From positions 20,593 to 84,592 of the forward strand of contig JAQGKC010000161.1 of assembly GCA_028290305.1 (NCBI GenBank): DNA of 64,000 nt, written 5' to 3'. This DNA is from Bradyrhizobium sp. GTDB taxonomy: Bacteria > Pseudomonadota > Alphaproteobacteria > Rhizobiales > Xanthobacteraceae. Under the pieces are notes generated by a model, which worked only from the letters and a program-made list of their open reading frames with translations, searched no databases and had not been told where the DNA came from. This document shows, one piece after another, positions 36,601-45,655 of the stretch (positions are counted from its first letter, which is position 1; each line of letters opens with the position of its first letter). Both the position numbers and the translations under genes were made by a program.

Positions 36601-37716
36601 CTTTGCCAAGGTAACTTGTTGCGTGAGCACGTCAGATTCCATCAGGTCATAGAATCCGAGGTCGCGCGGGATCCGGGGTTGATAGTGGCCGGGATACCGC
36701 GGCAACCCACGCGGCATCTGCCGCCATTCCGTAAAACCCTTGCCCCAAAACTTGTCGTTTTCCGGAATTGGATGGAACTGGGGCAGGTAAAAGGCGAGCA
36801 GCAGCGGCTCCTGTGCGCTCGAATAGGACTTGCCCTGCTCCAGAATGCTGGCATCGAACTCTTCGAATTCCGGACCACGTGAGGTGAAATGCGAATGATC
36901 TTGCAGGAGCTTGTTGATGGTGCCGCGCACTTGCGGCACCTTTGATTTGGCATCCTGAGGGGGCAGTTCCTGTGCGCCAGGGAGCCGCGTCGGAACGTTC
37001 AAAAGCGCGCGAAATTCCGGAAGCTCTTCCTGCAGCGCCTCATCGAATTTCATGATGAAGCCGTACTGGCCGGTACCTTTTCCCCATTTTGCAAGATCCG
37101 GGCGCGGTTCGGCGGCCCGCACACGTCCGATGACGCGATCGCCGAGTACCGCCTCGATCAGAACGCTCTGATCCGGCGCCTTTGGCGCCCACGCCCAACC
37201 GGTGGCTCCCCAGCGCGTGAGGTTGTCCACATGCCCTTCAACTTCCAGATTGCGCGCCGGTTGAGCGTTCCGTGAAGCGGCGGCGATGGACGGCGGAAGC
37301 TTTGTGGCCCCCTGCAAAGATGCATCACCAAAGCCCACGCCGCGAAATTGCGGGGGCTCTTCGCCCTCCAGCAAATGGTCGAACGTAAGCGTGAAGCCGT
37401 AGAGACCCGTCCCTTTTTTCCATTTCAGCAAATCAGGCCGAGGCTGCTGCGCCCGTGCCCGGCCGATGATTCGACCTTGATGGACAGCCTCGATTTCCAC
37501 GACGGTCTGCGGGGCTTCCGGCAACCAAGCCCAACCGGAAGCGCCCTCTCGCGTCAGCGTATCAACAAATCCTTCCATACGCGGCATAGCGCCCGTCGGT
37601 TTGAGTGACCGTATGGAATCGTCAACTAGGCCGGCGGGTTCATTCATTGCAATGCTCGCATGCGCGTTCTCTGCCATGGCGTTCGGACTAAGTTCGGAGT
37701 GGGCGCCATCAGACAT
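33694..37716 (-). CDS. Giant multidomain glycosyltransferase (2x GWxW, WbsX, GT2, GT4)
   Basis: A 1340-aa cytosolic or membrane-associated protein with five parts. Two GWxW modules occupy about 48-125 and 158-240 (GWAW at 61 and 173). A WbsX/GH99-like domain spans about 303-650: AFYLPQFHPIPEND, YYYYWFN, IWANENWTRTWDG and INAWNEWAEGAYLEPD. A GT2 domain spans about 668-880: VSVIFPNFNHERFL, DDCSSD and ETDDSADPDFL. A GT4-like domain fills about 970-1325: GGGEILPLELANGL and SGETFPLFLVECFQAGKPVVATDIGE. It probably makes or trims several linkages of a rhamnose-containing surface glycan. The neighbouring 38092 protein has the same domains in another order. Confidence 0.85.
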   Translation of the reverse strand: MSDGAHSELSPNAMAENAHASIAMNEPAGLVDDSIRSLKPTGAMPRMEGFVDTLTREGASGWAWLPEAPQTVVEIEAVHQGRIIGRARAQQPRPDLLKWKKGTGLYGFTLTFDHLLEGEEPPQFRGVGFGDASLQGATKLPPSIAAASRNAQPARNLEVEGHVDNLTRWGATGWAWAPKAPDQSVLIEAVLGDRVIGRVRAAEPRPDLAKWGKGTGQYGFIMKFDEALQEELPEFRALLNVPTRLPGAQELPPQDAKSKVPQVRGTINKLLQDHSHFTSRGPEFEEFDASILEQGKSYSSAQEPLLLAFYLPQFHPIPENDKFWGKGFTEWRQMPRGLPRYPGHYQPRIPRDLGFYDLMESDVLTQQVTLAKSAGINAFAYYYYWFNTKRVLDRPLEALLESDVDMPFLLIWANENWTRTWDGAETSVLLQQNYREEDEEALVRDLARHFDDRRYVRLQGRPLFIIYNPIHIPDPKVTIARWRQLLKSQHGLDPIIFMAQTFGAQDPEPFGLDGAIEFPPHKLSDNLPGRPTPDAYSSDFTGRVIDYDDFCEASLNEGEKPFPLIKTVVPSWDNDSRRPNRGLSLENISPKKYQQWLQVLIERATAKPVFGKPIVAINAWNEWAEGAYLEPDVHFGAAYLNATARAVTQAAGTTRVPVAFVRREQALSLPVSVIFPNFNHERFLKERIESVLAQSHRPDEIIFLDDCSSDGSVALAESILSESDIPYRIILNKENSGCVFRQWLKGLELARNELIWIAETDDSADPDFLAKLTPYLARRDVAGAFGHIRCIDDNGEMLPDLDTYFDNLLNFSWDSSCVVPAYQAFKRDFVIRNVVPNASGFVFRRPQLSERERERLLQYRFAGDWYFYALLLRGGSIAYECEAKSYFRLSRSGTSRSAFLTDRHLKEHGMVLEDLSSEYTVGDAAIRAHVDTLLGYFPDRQHGDLLTRLAPDRTVQPPLRICIAAHSFEVGGGEILPLELANGLKQLGLHVTYLVMEDELASSRKSVRSRLRSDIPVVYWPDVCDGFGAFLSSFGIQLFNSHNVSVEFSLYCKHIDVNIPYVSSLHGGYETVPDLLTADFSDYLRRTVDSWLFLAAKNTTLLKKAGIPEGRFERSFNAVPAVSSGVIGRADFRREHGIPGSGFVTFLCSRAIPEKGWRLAIEAIQLVRALGNQPVWLVLIGDGPSAAELRHVYGSLDWVIFLGHVDNPSRYFGCFDLAVFPSTFSGETFPLFLVECFQAGKPVVATDIGEIPSILGDDAKKRAGILVPHQASRVDLVYAMAEAIAGLLRNSARYERMRANAVEASSRFSMTRLAQVYNDLFTKLINQTERITKRISVRAG

Positions 37717-38091
37717 TCAGCTGCAAACCCGAACCCGCGCGTTCGCAGCCATAAACCGCGCCGGCAATCTTGCACCGACGCATGCGTTCGATTTTAGTAA
37801 AATTTGGCAAGCCGGAAGAAGGCGCGCAGATATCAGCTTCACACTGCCAGGTTTGCTCGTCTGCTTCCGGTTCATCTTCGCTTCTCCACGATCATGATGA
37901 AGTAAAATCCCTTTCTCAGAACATAACTCGTCCGTCTGCCGGGCGCTGATGCCTGATATGTTTAATCGAGCGTCTTTCTGCTCCATTAAAAAAGCTTCAA
38001 ATTCTCATTTGAACGATCGGGCCAAGAAGAACCGAAGTGGGAGATTGGATACTCTGCTTTCCGGTCACCAAAATTTCGGTCATGGCCGTCG
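37717..38091. other. Leader region between two giant glycosyltransferase genes
   Basis: A stretch of 375 bases on the minus-strand side, upstream of the 33694-37716 gene and downstream of the 38092-41712 gene. It is more AT-rich in parts than the genes and probably holds a promoter for the downstream operon. No gene, hairpin terminator or repeat was recognised. Confidence 0.35.
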
Positions 38092-41000
38092 TCACAGCGC
38101 GACTTCTTCTGAGCGTTTGTCATGGCGTCTGTCGTTGCGCAGCGGATTGGCCAAAACAGCAGCACCAAGCCACTGCTGGCTGACTTCATCGAGATATTGC
38201 GCTTGCGAGGCGAGCGTCGCCGGCGGCAGCGACCACCGCTCGCGAATCATGCGATGGATATAGTTTATCTCATCGAGATATTGTTGCGCGTCCGCTGAAT
38301 CGGTCACGTCCCGAGGGTGACGTCGATAGATATTGAGCGGTTCGGAGACGAAGGCGAGTTTAGCTCCCGGCGCAGACAGGCACTCGAGATAGATCCTCCA
38401 ATCCCCCACTACACGATAGCGATCAAGTTCCGCTTGGCAGCCGGCAAGCGCCCGTATCAACGCCTCGCGGCGCCAGAGTACCGAACTGACGTTCAGAATA
38501 GGGTTCTTGATCGAGAGAAATCGCGAGATGAATTCATGACCGTCAAAGATTTCCGATCTCGACATCGTATCTGGTTCGATGATGGAGAAAAATGGCTTGT
38601 AGCCGGTATGCAGCGCGGGTGCATCGAGGGATTTGGAGACACAAAAGCCCATGCTGATCGACGGGTCGGCCGCCATCATTGCAATCAGGCTGGAGAGGAA
38701 GGACGGCTCCGAAAGATCATCCGCCCTCGCGATCCAGATAAACTCTCCGGTCGACAGTTCCGCGGCTTTCACCCACGGCTCAAATACCAAGCCGGAACTT
38801 ACTTCATTGATGACGAGTGTGAGATCGCGCTCGTGCTCGTCGGCAATCGCCTCAATCACCTCGACGCTGTCGTCGGACGACGCGTCGTCGAAGATGATGA
38901 TTTCCTCAAGCGGATGGCTTTGAACAAAGATGCTGGACAGCCGCTCCGACAGACAGTGAGCGCTGTTCTGGTTTAGAACAGCGGCGGAGATCGAAGGCGT
39001 TCGCGGCAGTGCCAGATGCAGGAGGTCGCGGACATAGGGCGTGAAAGCAAAACGGGACTCGCATACAGCCTTCGTCCGTTCGCGCTCGGCCTGGTCGACC
39101 CCGTTCGTCAGCAGCGTTCGCAATTGGGCGGCCATCGCCTGGGTGTCGCAATAGGCAATGACATAACCGAGCCTGGCCTCTTTGAGGAATTCCGGAATGC
39201 CACCCGAATGGTCGAACGCGACCACCGGGGTTCCCGCATGCATTGCCTCGATCGCGGGCGCGGGGAAGGGATCTTCTCGCGAGACCAGCGCGAACACATC
39301 TGCGATCCCATAGAAAGCCCCGACATCGTGCCGGGCACCGGCCAGGTGGAAGGATCCGGCCGCGGCGGCTTCATCGATCTCTGCTGCTAGCCATTCGCGC
39401 AGTCCGGGCTCGATGTCGCCGAGCCAGACGAAGTGGACAGGTTCATGAGCCGTGCGCAACAGACGCCAGACCTGGAGAAACAGGTCGAAGCCCTTGCGCA
39501 AGTCCGCATAGCCCGCCCCCAGCACCACCGCGGCATTCGACGGTATCCCCAATTCCCGCCGTAACGCGGCCGTCTCCTCGTCGGTCGCGGCCTCGGTTTT
39601 GTGGATTCCCTGCGGCCGGATCAGCGATTTATCATCAGCGGCAATGCCGAGGGCCTCGGTCAGCCAGTCGCGCATGAACGCCGAAGCAAAGACCGCACAA
39701 TGGGCGCTGCCGATGGCAGCGCGAGCGGATGATTCCAGACCCTTGTCGTGCAAGGCTCGGGGCAATTCGTGTACCAGAAGGACCGTTCGGATATCTCGCC
39801 CCGCCAGCACGGCAACGACCTCGCCGGAGGCCATTGTATTGACGATTGCGGCGGTCAATCCGCCCTCGCGCAGTTCCTGAATCCTGTCGGCGAGTGATTG
39901 CGGGTCCTTGGCAATGGTCAAGCGAGCGACGGCGGCATATTCCGCAGCCATTTCGCCGTCATCCAACAGCAAGAACTCGATATCGACATCGAATTCGGCG
40001 CGCAGGGTCTTTCCTATGTTCAGCAACAACTGTTGCGCCTCACCCCGAGACGCGTTGTGCCCGACCAGCAGCAGCCTTGGCTGTGACGTGCTGCGCGTCT
40101 TGCCCGATGCGGCACGGCCGGTGGCATTCAGATAAGCCGCGCCGAAATGCAGGTCCGGCTCGAGGTAAGCGCCTTCGCACCACTCGTTCCAGGCATTGAC
40201 GCAGACGATCGGCTCACCAAAAAAAGGCTCGCGCTGCGCCTTCTCTATCAACGCATCCAGCCAAGCTTCATATTTCGCCGGTGTGGATCCCTGGATCACC
40301 AGCCCCTTGCCCTCCCGCCGGGCGTCATTGTCCCAACTCGGTATCGCGGTTTTGATCAAGGGAAATGGTGGGGGAGTTTCGTCGAGCGAATACCGCACGA
40401 CGTCCTCATAGCGATAGACCTCACCTGTGAACGTGTCGTCGAGGCATTGAAGCTCGGAACCGATCTGCGGAATGAACTTGGTGACTTTGTGAGGCGGAAA
40501 CTCAACTGCGCCATCCAGGCCGAATGGTCGCGGATCGAAATCGTCAAAACTCTGGCCCATGACGATGATCGGATCTTCATTGTATCGATCCGAGAACAAT
40601 GCGCGCCAGCGCGCTATCGTACGCTCTGTGTCCGGGATCAGCCGGGGTCGGTAAACCATCAGGAGCGGACGTCCCTGCAAGCGAATATAGCGTGGATCGC
40701 CGAAATGCCGCGCAAAGTCCTGCACCAGAAAGTCGTCATCCTCGGGCAGGTAGTCTTGCGAGATCAGCACTTCGCCTTCCCTGCCGTCCCAGCGACGCGT
40801 CCAGTTTTCGTTCGCCCACATCAGGCAGAACGGCATGTCGATGTCGAGATCAGCAAGAAATTGCTCGAGCGGCCGGTCCATCAACCGTTTGCCGTTGAAC
40901 GAATAGTAGTAAAACACGAAGCCGTACACTCCGGCCGCCTTGGCGAGTGCCGTCTGCTTGCGAATCGTATTCTTGTCTTCAAGCGAATAAAAACCGAGGT

Positions 41001-41712
41001 CGCGCGGAATTTTGGGTTGATAGTGATTTCTAAAGCGCGGAACCCCACGCGCGATGTTGGTCCATTCGGTAAAGCCAGTGCCCCACCATTGGTCGTTCTC
41101 CGGAAAGGCGTGGAATTGCGTCAGGTAATTTGCCAGTATCTTGGCCCGCGGCTTGGCATCCGCGGCAAGTGGCCTCGGTTCTTCGAACGCCGGGCCGGGT
41201 CTGGTAAAGCGCTTGATCTCCGACGGTATCGTGGCTTCATTTTCCGGAGGCCGCGGGAAAACCCCGGCTTCGTTGCGATGTTCGAGATAGTGCAGCAGTG
41301 GATTCTGCGTAACCTCGCCCTTGAGGTAGCGCTGAATATAGAATTTAGTGTCAAACATGTTCGAGGGATTGCGGCCCTCGCGGAACCCATGAAGCATAAA
41401 GTGCTCGAACGGATCGACCTTAGCCTCGGCAATATCGGGGTAGCTGTCTTTGTAAAATTCTTCGTCGAATAATCCAATCGAGCGTAAATATTTGGAAAGC
41501 ATTTCGAGCTCCGCTTGCGAAGCGAGTGCTGATGTCCCATCAACCTTTCTTCGCCCTACGTGCGATTCATCGATTCGCGGCGCTTCGACGGAGCCGGCAG
41601 ATGCGACTGCGGCGCTAACCGAGAAAAGATACGTCTCGAGAGCCGATCGACTATTCCCGCTCTCCTTGTTCGTTTGGGAATTTCCGGCGAAATCTAACGG
41701 AACTTCTGACAT
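38092..41712 (-). CDS. Giant multidomain glycosyltransferase (WbsX, GT4, GT2)
   Basis: A 1206-aa protein. Residues about 68-155 hold two short tandem helical repeats of the kind found before WbsX domains (FDEEFYKDSYPDIAEAKVDP, HFMLHGFREGRNPS; then FDTKFYIQRYL and HYLEHRNEAG). A WbsX/GH99-like domain follows at about 190-535 (YLTQFHAFPEND, FYYYSFNGKR, WANENWTRRWDG, VNAWNEWCEGAYLEPD). A GT4-like region spans about 540-880 (GAGYADLRKGFDLF, DPFPAPAIEAMHAGTPVVAFD) and a C-terminal GT2 about 890-1110 (AVLNQNSAHCLSERL, FDDASSDDS, RADDLSEPSFL). ATG 41712 is preferred over an in-frame TTG at 41787. Role: surface-glycan assembly. Confidence 0.84.
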   Translation of the reverse strand: MSEVPLDFAGNSQTNKESGNSRSALETYLFSVSAAVASAGSVEAPRIDESHVGRRKVDGTSALASQAELEMLSKYLRSIGLFDEEFYKDSYPDIAEAKVDPFEHFMLHGFREGRNPSNMFDTKFYIQRYLKGEVTQNPLLHYLEHRNEAGVFPRPPENEATIPSEIKRFTRPGPAFEEPRPLAADAKPRAKILANYLTQFHAFPENDQWWGTGFTEWTNIARGVPRFRNHYQPKIPRDLGFYSLEDKNTIRKQTALAKAAGVYGFVFYYYSFNGKRLMDRPLEQFLADLDIDMPFCLMWANENWTRRWDGREGEVLISQDYLPEDDDFLVQDFARHFGDPRYIRLQGRPLLMVYRPRLIPDTERTIARWRALFSDRYNEDPIIVMGQSFDDFDPRPFGLDGAVEFPPHKVTKFIPQIGSELQCLDDTFTGEVYRYEDVVRYSLDETPPPFPLIKTAIPSWDNDARREGKGLVIQGSTPAKYEAWLDALIEKAQREPFFGEPIVCVNAWNEWCEGAYLEPDLHFGAAYLNATGRAASGKTRSTSQPRLLLVGHNASRGEAQQLLLNIGKTLRAEFDVDIEFLLLDDGEMAAEYAAVARLTIAKDPQSLADRIQELREGGLTAAIVNTMASGEVVAVLAGRDIRTVLLVHELPRALHDKGLESSARAAIGSAHCAVFASAFMRDWLTEALGIAADDKSLIRPQGIHKTEAATDEETAALRRELGIPSNAAVVLGAGYADLRKGFDLFLQVWRLLRTAHEPVHFVWLGDIEPGLREWLAAEIDEAAAAGSFHLAGARHDVGAFYGIADVFALVSREDPFPAPAIEAMHAGTPVVAFDHSGGIPEFLKEARLGYVIAYCDTQAMAAQLRTLLTNGVDQAERERTKAVCESRFAFTPYVRDLLHLALPRTPSISAAVLNQNSAHCLSERLSSIFVQSHPLEEIIIFDDASSDDSVEVIEAIADEHERDLTLVINEVSSGLVFEPWVKAAELSTGEFIWIARADDLSEPSFLSSLIAMMAADPSISMGFCVSKSLDAPALHTGYKPFFSIIEPDTMSRSEIFDGHEFISRFLSIKNPILNVSSVLWRREALIRALAGCQAELDRYRVVGDWRIYLECLSAPGAKLAFVSEPLNIYRRHPRDVTDSADAQQYLDEINYIHRMIRERWSLPPATLASQAQYLDEVSQQWLGAAVLANPLRNDRRHDKRSEEVAL

Positions 41713-41920
41713 GGATCGCCGTTCAACACCAAAATCAACCACCAAAAGCCTCCGATCATCTTTGGCTGTGAACCGGATCGCTTCCAACAGCTATTTCGCA
41801 GTTGCACATGTCCTCATCAGGTTGCGGGTGACAAACCGTTAACGCCGTGTGGCTCAAGTTGAGTCGCATTATTCGGAATTTGTCAGCGTTTGAAAATCCA
41901 ATCCGTGTATGAAGGACCGC

Positions 41921-42592
41921 ATGATCACTCTCCAGAACGACAACCGGAAACTTCGCCCGAGGCCGCACGACTCGAAAACGAGACGAGTGCTGAATGCCGG
42001 CTCGGGGCCGAGGTCGAACCGCAAACTGAACGCGGTGTTCGAACCCGCGGACTGGCAGGAAATCCGCATCGACCTCGATCCGAGGGTCGAGCCGGATGTC
42101 GTCGGTTCGATGACGAACATGCGCGCGCATTTCGGCACGGGATGTTTCGACGCGATCTGGTCGTCGCACAGCCTTGAACACCTGCACGCCCACGAGATCC
42201 CGGTCGCGCTGGCGGAGTTCCGGCGCATTCTTCGGGATGACGGATTCGCGCTCATTACCTGTCCGGACCTGGAAACGGTGATGACTTTGTTTCTCGAGCA
42301 CGGATCGGATCACGTTGTTTACCAGTCTGCGGCCGGGCCGATCACTCCCCTCGATATGATGTTTGGCCATTCGCCGTCCATTGCCTCAGGCAACCCCCAT
42401 ATGGCGCATCACTCCGGGCTAACGTCCGAGCGTTTGGGCGATCTGCTGCTGCGAGCGGGTTTTGCCGAGGCGATCACGAGACGGCAAGATTTCGATCTCT
42501 GGGCACTGGCACTGACGGAACACGCAAACCGGGACGCTATCCAGCACAGGCTGCGAGCCGCCGGTCTTGATATGTCCGCCAAACCGGAATGA
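41921..42592 (+). CDS. SAM-dependent methyltransferase
   Basis: A 223-aa class I methyltransferase. The SAM-binding motif VLNAGSGPRS lies near residue 24, the acidic loop RIDLDPRVEPDVVG near 48-61, FDAIWSSHSLEHLHAHE near 80-96, and the post-core EFRRILRDDGFALITCPDL follows. ATG 41921 is chosen because AAGGA lies about five bases upstream; another ATG at 41909 lacks one. It is the first of three genes coupled by ATGA overlaps with two SapC-family genes and is divergent from the giant glycosyltransferase gene. It likely methylates a glycan or a surface-protein precursor. Confidence 0.8.
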   Translation: MITLQNDNRKLRPRPHDSKTRRVLNAGSGPRSNRKLNAVFEPADWQEIRIDLDPRVEPDVVGSMTNMRAHFGTGCFDAIWSSHSLEHLHAHEIPVALAEFRRILRDDGFALITCPDLETVMTLFLEHGSDHVVYQSAAGPITPLDMMFGHSPSIASGNPHMAHHSGLTSERLGDLLLRAGFAEAITRRQDFDLWALALTEHANRDAIQHRLRAAGLDMSAKPE

Positions 42593-43437
42593 CCGTGCCG
42601 CATTTCGAGACATCGAAGGATGGACCGGCACCAGCAAATGTGTTGTGCGAGCGGCCGATCCCGCTGCAGAAGGACGCGCTTCGCCGGCGTATCTATGCCC
42701 CACAGGCCTACGCAGCCGTTCGCAATGTTGCCGTTGTTCCGATCGTTCATTCCGAATGCGGGGAACTCGCATCATGGTTTCCCCTTGTCTGGCGGCGGGG
42801 CCAAGAAAGAAACGAATTTGTCGCTGTCCGCGCTTTGTTGAATGATCAGCGCGCGCAGCCTCCCGCCGCGCGTGGCTTGTTGCCCTTGATTCTTCATGCC
42901 TATCCCTTCGTGCTTGACCCCAATCAGCCGGCTGGGCCGAACACCCAAAGGATGCTGGACGATGTCTTTGCTGATGCGCCGACCGATGTCGGCGCATCAA
43001 TTACGACCGTTCACTTGAAGCTGTCTCGCGCTACCACGAGCCGGTTCCGTATGCTGGACCGGTTCACGCATGAGGCTGCCATCACGGCCGAGATCAGCCA
43101 AGCCGTCGCCGAACTTGATGTGCTCGATCCCTGGGCTTTGAAATTCGACATCGACGAACATCGCGTCGAAATCCCGGACCTGCTGGTGATCCGTCCCTCG
43201 GCATTCGATGATGGCCGGCTCTCGCCACTACTCGAAAAATATGGAATGCCATGCGCTCAAATGTTGGGCCTTCATCGCATCTCGCTGTTTCGGGCTGGCG
43301 TTTTATTATCCATGGCAAAGGCATTCTTCAGGGATAATCGTGACGTCACCCACGACGATGGTCGCGACGCCGGCGCACATCGGCGGCCGGAACATCATGT
43401 TGCTATCGACACTCACGGGGCGCCGACTCAGTCATGA
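42589..43437 (+). CDS. SapC-family protein (copy 1)
   Basis: A 282-aa protein resembling the SapC family (named after the Campylobacter S-layer locus; molecular function unknown). It has the N-terminal YAAVRNVAVVPIVHSECGELASWFPLVWR block, LPLILHAYPFVLD (the conserved R/H-YPF region) and the C-terminal DPWALKFDIDEHRVEIPDLLVIRP and LLSMAKAF. There is no signal peptide. The start overlaps the methyltransferase stop as ATGA and the stop overlaps the next SapC-family gene the same way. SapC proteins are often encoded next to RTX or S-layer proteins and type I exporters, as here. Confidence 0.72.
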   Translation: MTVPHFETSKDGPAPANVLCERPIPLQKDALRRRIYAPQAYAAVRNVAVVPIVHSECGELASWFPLVWRRGQERNEFVAVRALLNDQRAQPPAARGLLPLILHAYPFVLDPNQPAGPNTQRMLDDVFADAPTDVGASITTVHLKLSRATTSRFRMLDRFTHEAAITAEISQAVAELDVLDPWALKFDIDEHRVEIPDLLVIRPSAFDDGRLSPLLEKYGMPCAQMLGLHRISLFRAGVLLSMAKAFFRDNRDVTHDDGRDAGAHRRPEHHVAIDTHGAPTQS

Positions 43438-44294
43438 CCCGGCTCGTTCCCGTTCGTGAGATCGCACATCTTCAGCTGGCGATGCCCGCTGATAACAGGT
43501 GGATCGAGAATTTCAGCTGGGTACCGGTCAGCCCGACTGAACTTCATCTGGCGTGCCGCTATTATCCGGTCGCGGTCCGTCTTGAGAAACAACAGCCCCG
43601 GCTTGGATTGCTCGTCCACCAGCGTTACCTTACCCGTGCGCTGCTGGATGCGTCCGGACGCTGGCGCGGCGCTTACCGGCCCATCGCACTTCGGTGCTTC
43701 CCCTTCGAAGCCCCAAACGTCGGCGACGACTCGCTTTCCGATATCCTCATCGACGCCGACTCCGAATATTTGTCGCCAACTGCCGGTGTTCCGATCGTCG
43801 ACAAGGCCGGGCGGCCCGAGCGGCTGTTGACCGAAATGCACCGGCTGTTTTGCCTCCTCAAACGCGGACAGGAATCGTTCGCCGGCGTGTTGGATCAATA
43901 TCTCATCGCCGGCCTACTGGTGCCCCTCGCCGGCAAGGACGGCGCAGGTACAAACGATGAGCCGTTCTACGTGATCGATCCCACGCGCTTCTTGCAGACG
44001 GACAGAGCGGCGCTTGGCGCCATGACGCGCCGCAACTTCCTGAGCGTCGATGTGGCCGTTGCCTGCCTTTTTTCGCTGCAGAATCTGCGATCCGACTACC
44101 GGCCGAAAGCCGCGGGCAGCGTCAGCCATCCATCGTTCACGTCGTCCTCAATCGCGCCGGACACGATCATGATAGACGACTTGTCTCTGGTGCTCGATGA
44201 TGGCGAACTCATTTCGTTCTCGGATATCGACGTGACGCGGCCCGAGGCTCGGCTTGGACACCAATCGGCACCCAAGCCATTTGAAACCCTCTGA
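43434..44294 (+). CDS. SapC-family protein (copy 2)
   Basis: A 286-aa second SapC-like protein, only distantly similar to the one upstream. It shows the family order more clearly: MTRLVPVREIAHLQLAMPADN, the WVPVSPTELHLACRYYPVAV block, QRYLTRALLDASGRW, YRPIALRCFPFEAP, and a tail with DPTRFLQTD. No signal peptide or membrane segment is seen. It is the last gene of the methyltransferase-SapC-SapC unit and faces the type I secretion genes convergently with a 21-base gap. Two diverged copies side by side suggest they act as a pair, perhaps in maturation of the RTX protein encoded nearby. Confidence 0.72.
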   Translation: MTRLVPVREIAHLQLAMPADNRWIENFSWVPVSPTELHLACRYYPVAVRLEKQQPRLGLLVHQRYLTRALLDASGRWRGAYRPIALRCFPFEAPNVGDDSLSDILIDADSEYLSPTAGVPIVDKAGRPERLLTEMHRLFCLLKRGQESFAGVLDQYLIAGLLVPLAGKDGAGTNDEPFYVIDPTRFLQTDRAALGAMTRRNFLSVDVAVACLFSLQNLRSDYRPKAAGSVSHPSFTSSSIAPDTIMIDDLSLVLDDGELISFSDIDVTRPEARLGHQSAPKPFETL

Positions 44295-44315
44295 AGAGAA
44301 ATCTGCGTGCAGGGA

Positions 44316-45653
44316 CTAGCGTTCCCGCATCGACTTCGCCAGTCGGTTCCGAAGCGGAGCTATTAAATACGACAGCACCGTACGCTCTTGGGTACGAATG
44401 ACCGTATCGACCGTCATGCCGGAGATCATCCGGTCCCGAATCCCCTCTGGAATGGAAGCACGATCGACCGCGATCTCCACCGCGAAATAGGTCAGCGCCT
44501 GCCCGGACGCATTCGGTGAGTCGACGATGCTGTCACGCGAGATGCTGCGAACAGTGCCCATAAGCGGCTGCAATTCAAATTTCATGAACTGCGGAACGCG
44601 AATTTCAACCTTTTCCCCAGTCAGGATCCGGTCCACATCGATCGGAAGCACCTTGGCGCGCACCACCAGCGTGTCGCTCGACGGTACGATATCGAGAATT
44701 GGGTCGCCAGGCTTGATGACGCCGCCAATCGTGAACATTTTGAGTTGCTGCACCGTACCGGTCACCGGCGCCTTGATTTCGATCCGTTGCAGGACATCAT
44801 TGGCGATGGCCAGTTGCTGTTTGGCGTCGCTGATCGTCTTTCGAACGTCGGGAAGCGCGTTGGCAGCCTCCTGGCAAAAGTCCTGCTTGAGCTGTTCAAT
44901 GCGGGCTTGCAGTTCGGCTACTTTTTCCTTGGCCTTGGTCCTGCTGATCTCCGCCCCTTCGAACTGACCCTGGACCTGGATGAGCTGACGCTCGAGCGTT
45001 GTCACGCGTGGAAGCGCGACAAGACCCTTGTCAAGCAGCACTCTGAGGTTGGGAAGTTCGACACCAATGGAATCGATCTGCTGCTGCGCGGTCTTTTCAT
45101 CCAGGCTGGCTTGTCTGATTTCATCTTTCGCCTGTGCAATTTGCTGTTCGATGACTTCGATGCCGCGCAGCAGGCTTTGACGGCGGTTGTCGAACTGGCT
45201 TTGATTGTCGTGGATCGCGTTCGCGATCAGCGGATCGTCCTTTAACGCTGTGACTTCCACAGGAAAGTCGATCTTATCAGACAGGTCGCGTTGTGCCATG
45301 AGCCGCGCCTGCAGCGCGCTCGCGATCGCCAGTTGCTGGCGAGAGCCCTTGTCCGTGGCTTGGTTTCGTGTCGGATCCAGCCGGATCAGGGTGGCGCCTT
45401 GTTGGACGGTGTCGCCGTCGCGAACCAGAATTTCCCGGACGATTCCACCTTCGAGATGCTGAACCGTCTTGCGGTTGGACTCGACCGCGACGGCGCCATC
45501 GGCGACCACGGCTGAATCGATACGCGCGACGGCAGACCAGCCGCCCAGCACCACGAATGTGAAAACAATCGCGCCCGCCGCGGCCCACACCATGACGCGC
45601 CAATCGGTCGGTGCAATGGGTGCAGGAAGCAACTCGATCCGCTCGGCTTCCAT
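44316..45653 (-). CDS. Type I secretion membrane fusion protein, HlyD family
   Basis: A 445-aa periplasmic adaptor. A single N-terminal membrane helix (about 20-42) is followed by the biotinyl-lipoyl-like VQHLEGGIVREILVRDGDTVQQGATLIRLD near 68-97, a long coiled-coil hairpin (about 100-290, rich in Gln/Glu/Lys) and the returning VTGTVQQLKMFTIGGVIKPGDPILDIVP block near 305-335. It links the inner-membrane ABC transporter to an outer-membrane TolC-type channel. It lies 2 bases after the ABC transporter gene. No TolC homologue is visible in the window. Confidence 0.9.
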   Translation of the reverse strand: MEAERIELLPAPIAPTDWRVMVWAAAGAIVFTFVVLGGWSAVARIDSAVVADGAVAVESNRKTVQHLEGGIVREILVRDGDTVQQGATLIRLDPTRNQATDKGSRQQLAIASALQARLMAQRDLSDKIDFPVEVTALKDDPLIANAIHDNQSQFDNRRQSLLRGIEVIEQQIAQAKDEIRQASLDEKTAQQQIDSIGVELPNLRVLLDKGLVALPRVTTLERQLIQVQGQFEGAEISRTKAKEKVAELQARIEQLKQDFCQEAANALPDVRKTISDAKQQLAIANDVLQRIEIKAPVTGTVQQLKMFTIGGVIKPGDPILDIVPSSDTLVVRAKVLPIDVDRILTGEKVEIRVPQFMKFELQPLMGTVRSISRDSIVDSPNASGQALTYFAVEIAVDRASIPEGIRDRMISGMTVDTVIRTQERTVLSYLIAPLRNRLAKSMRER

Positions 45654-45655
45654 CG

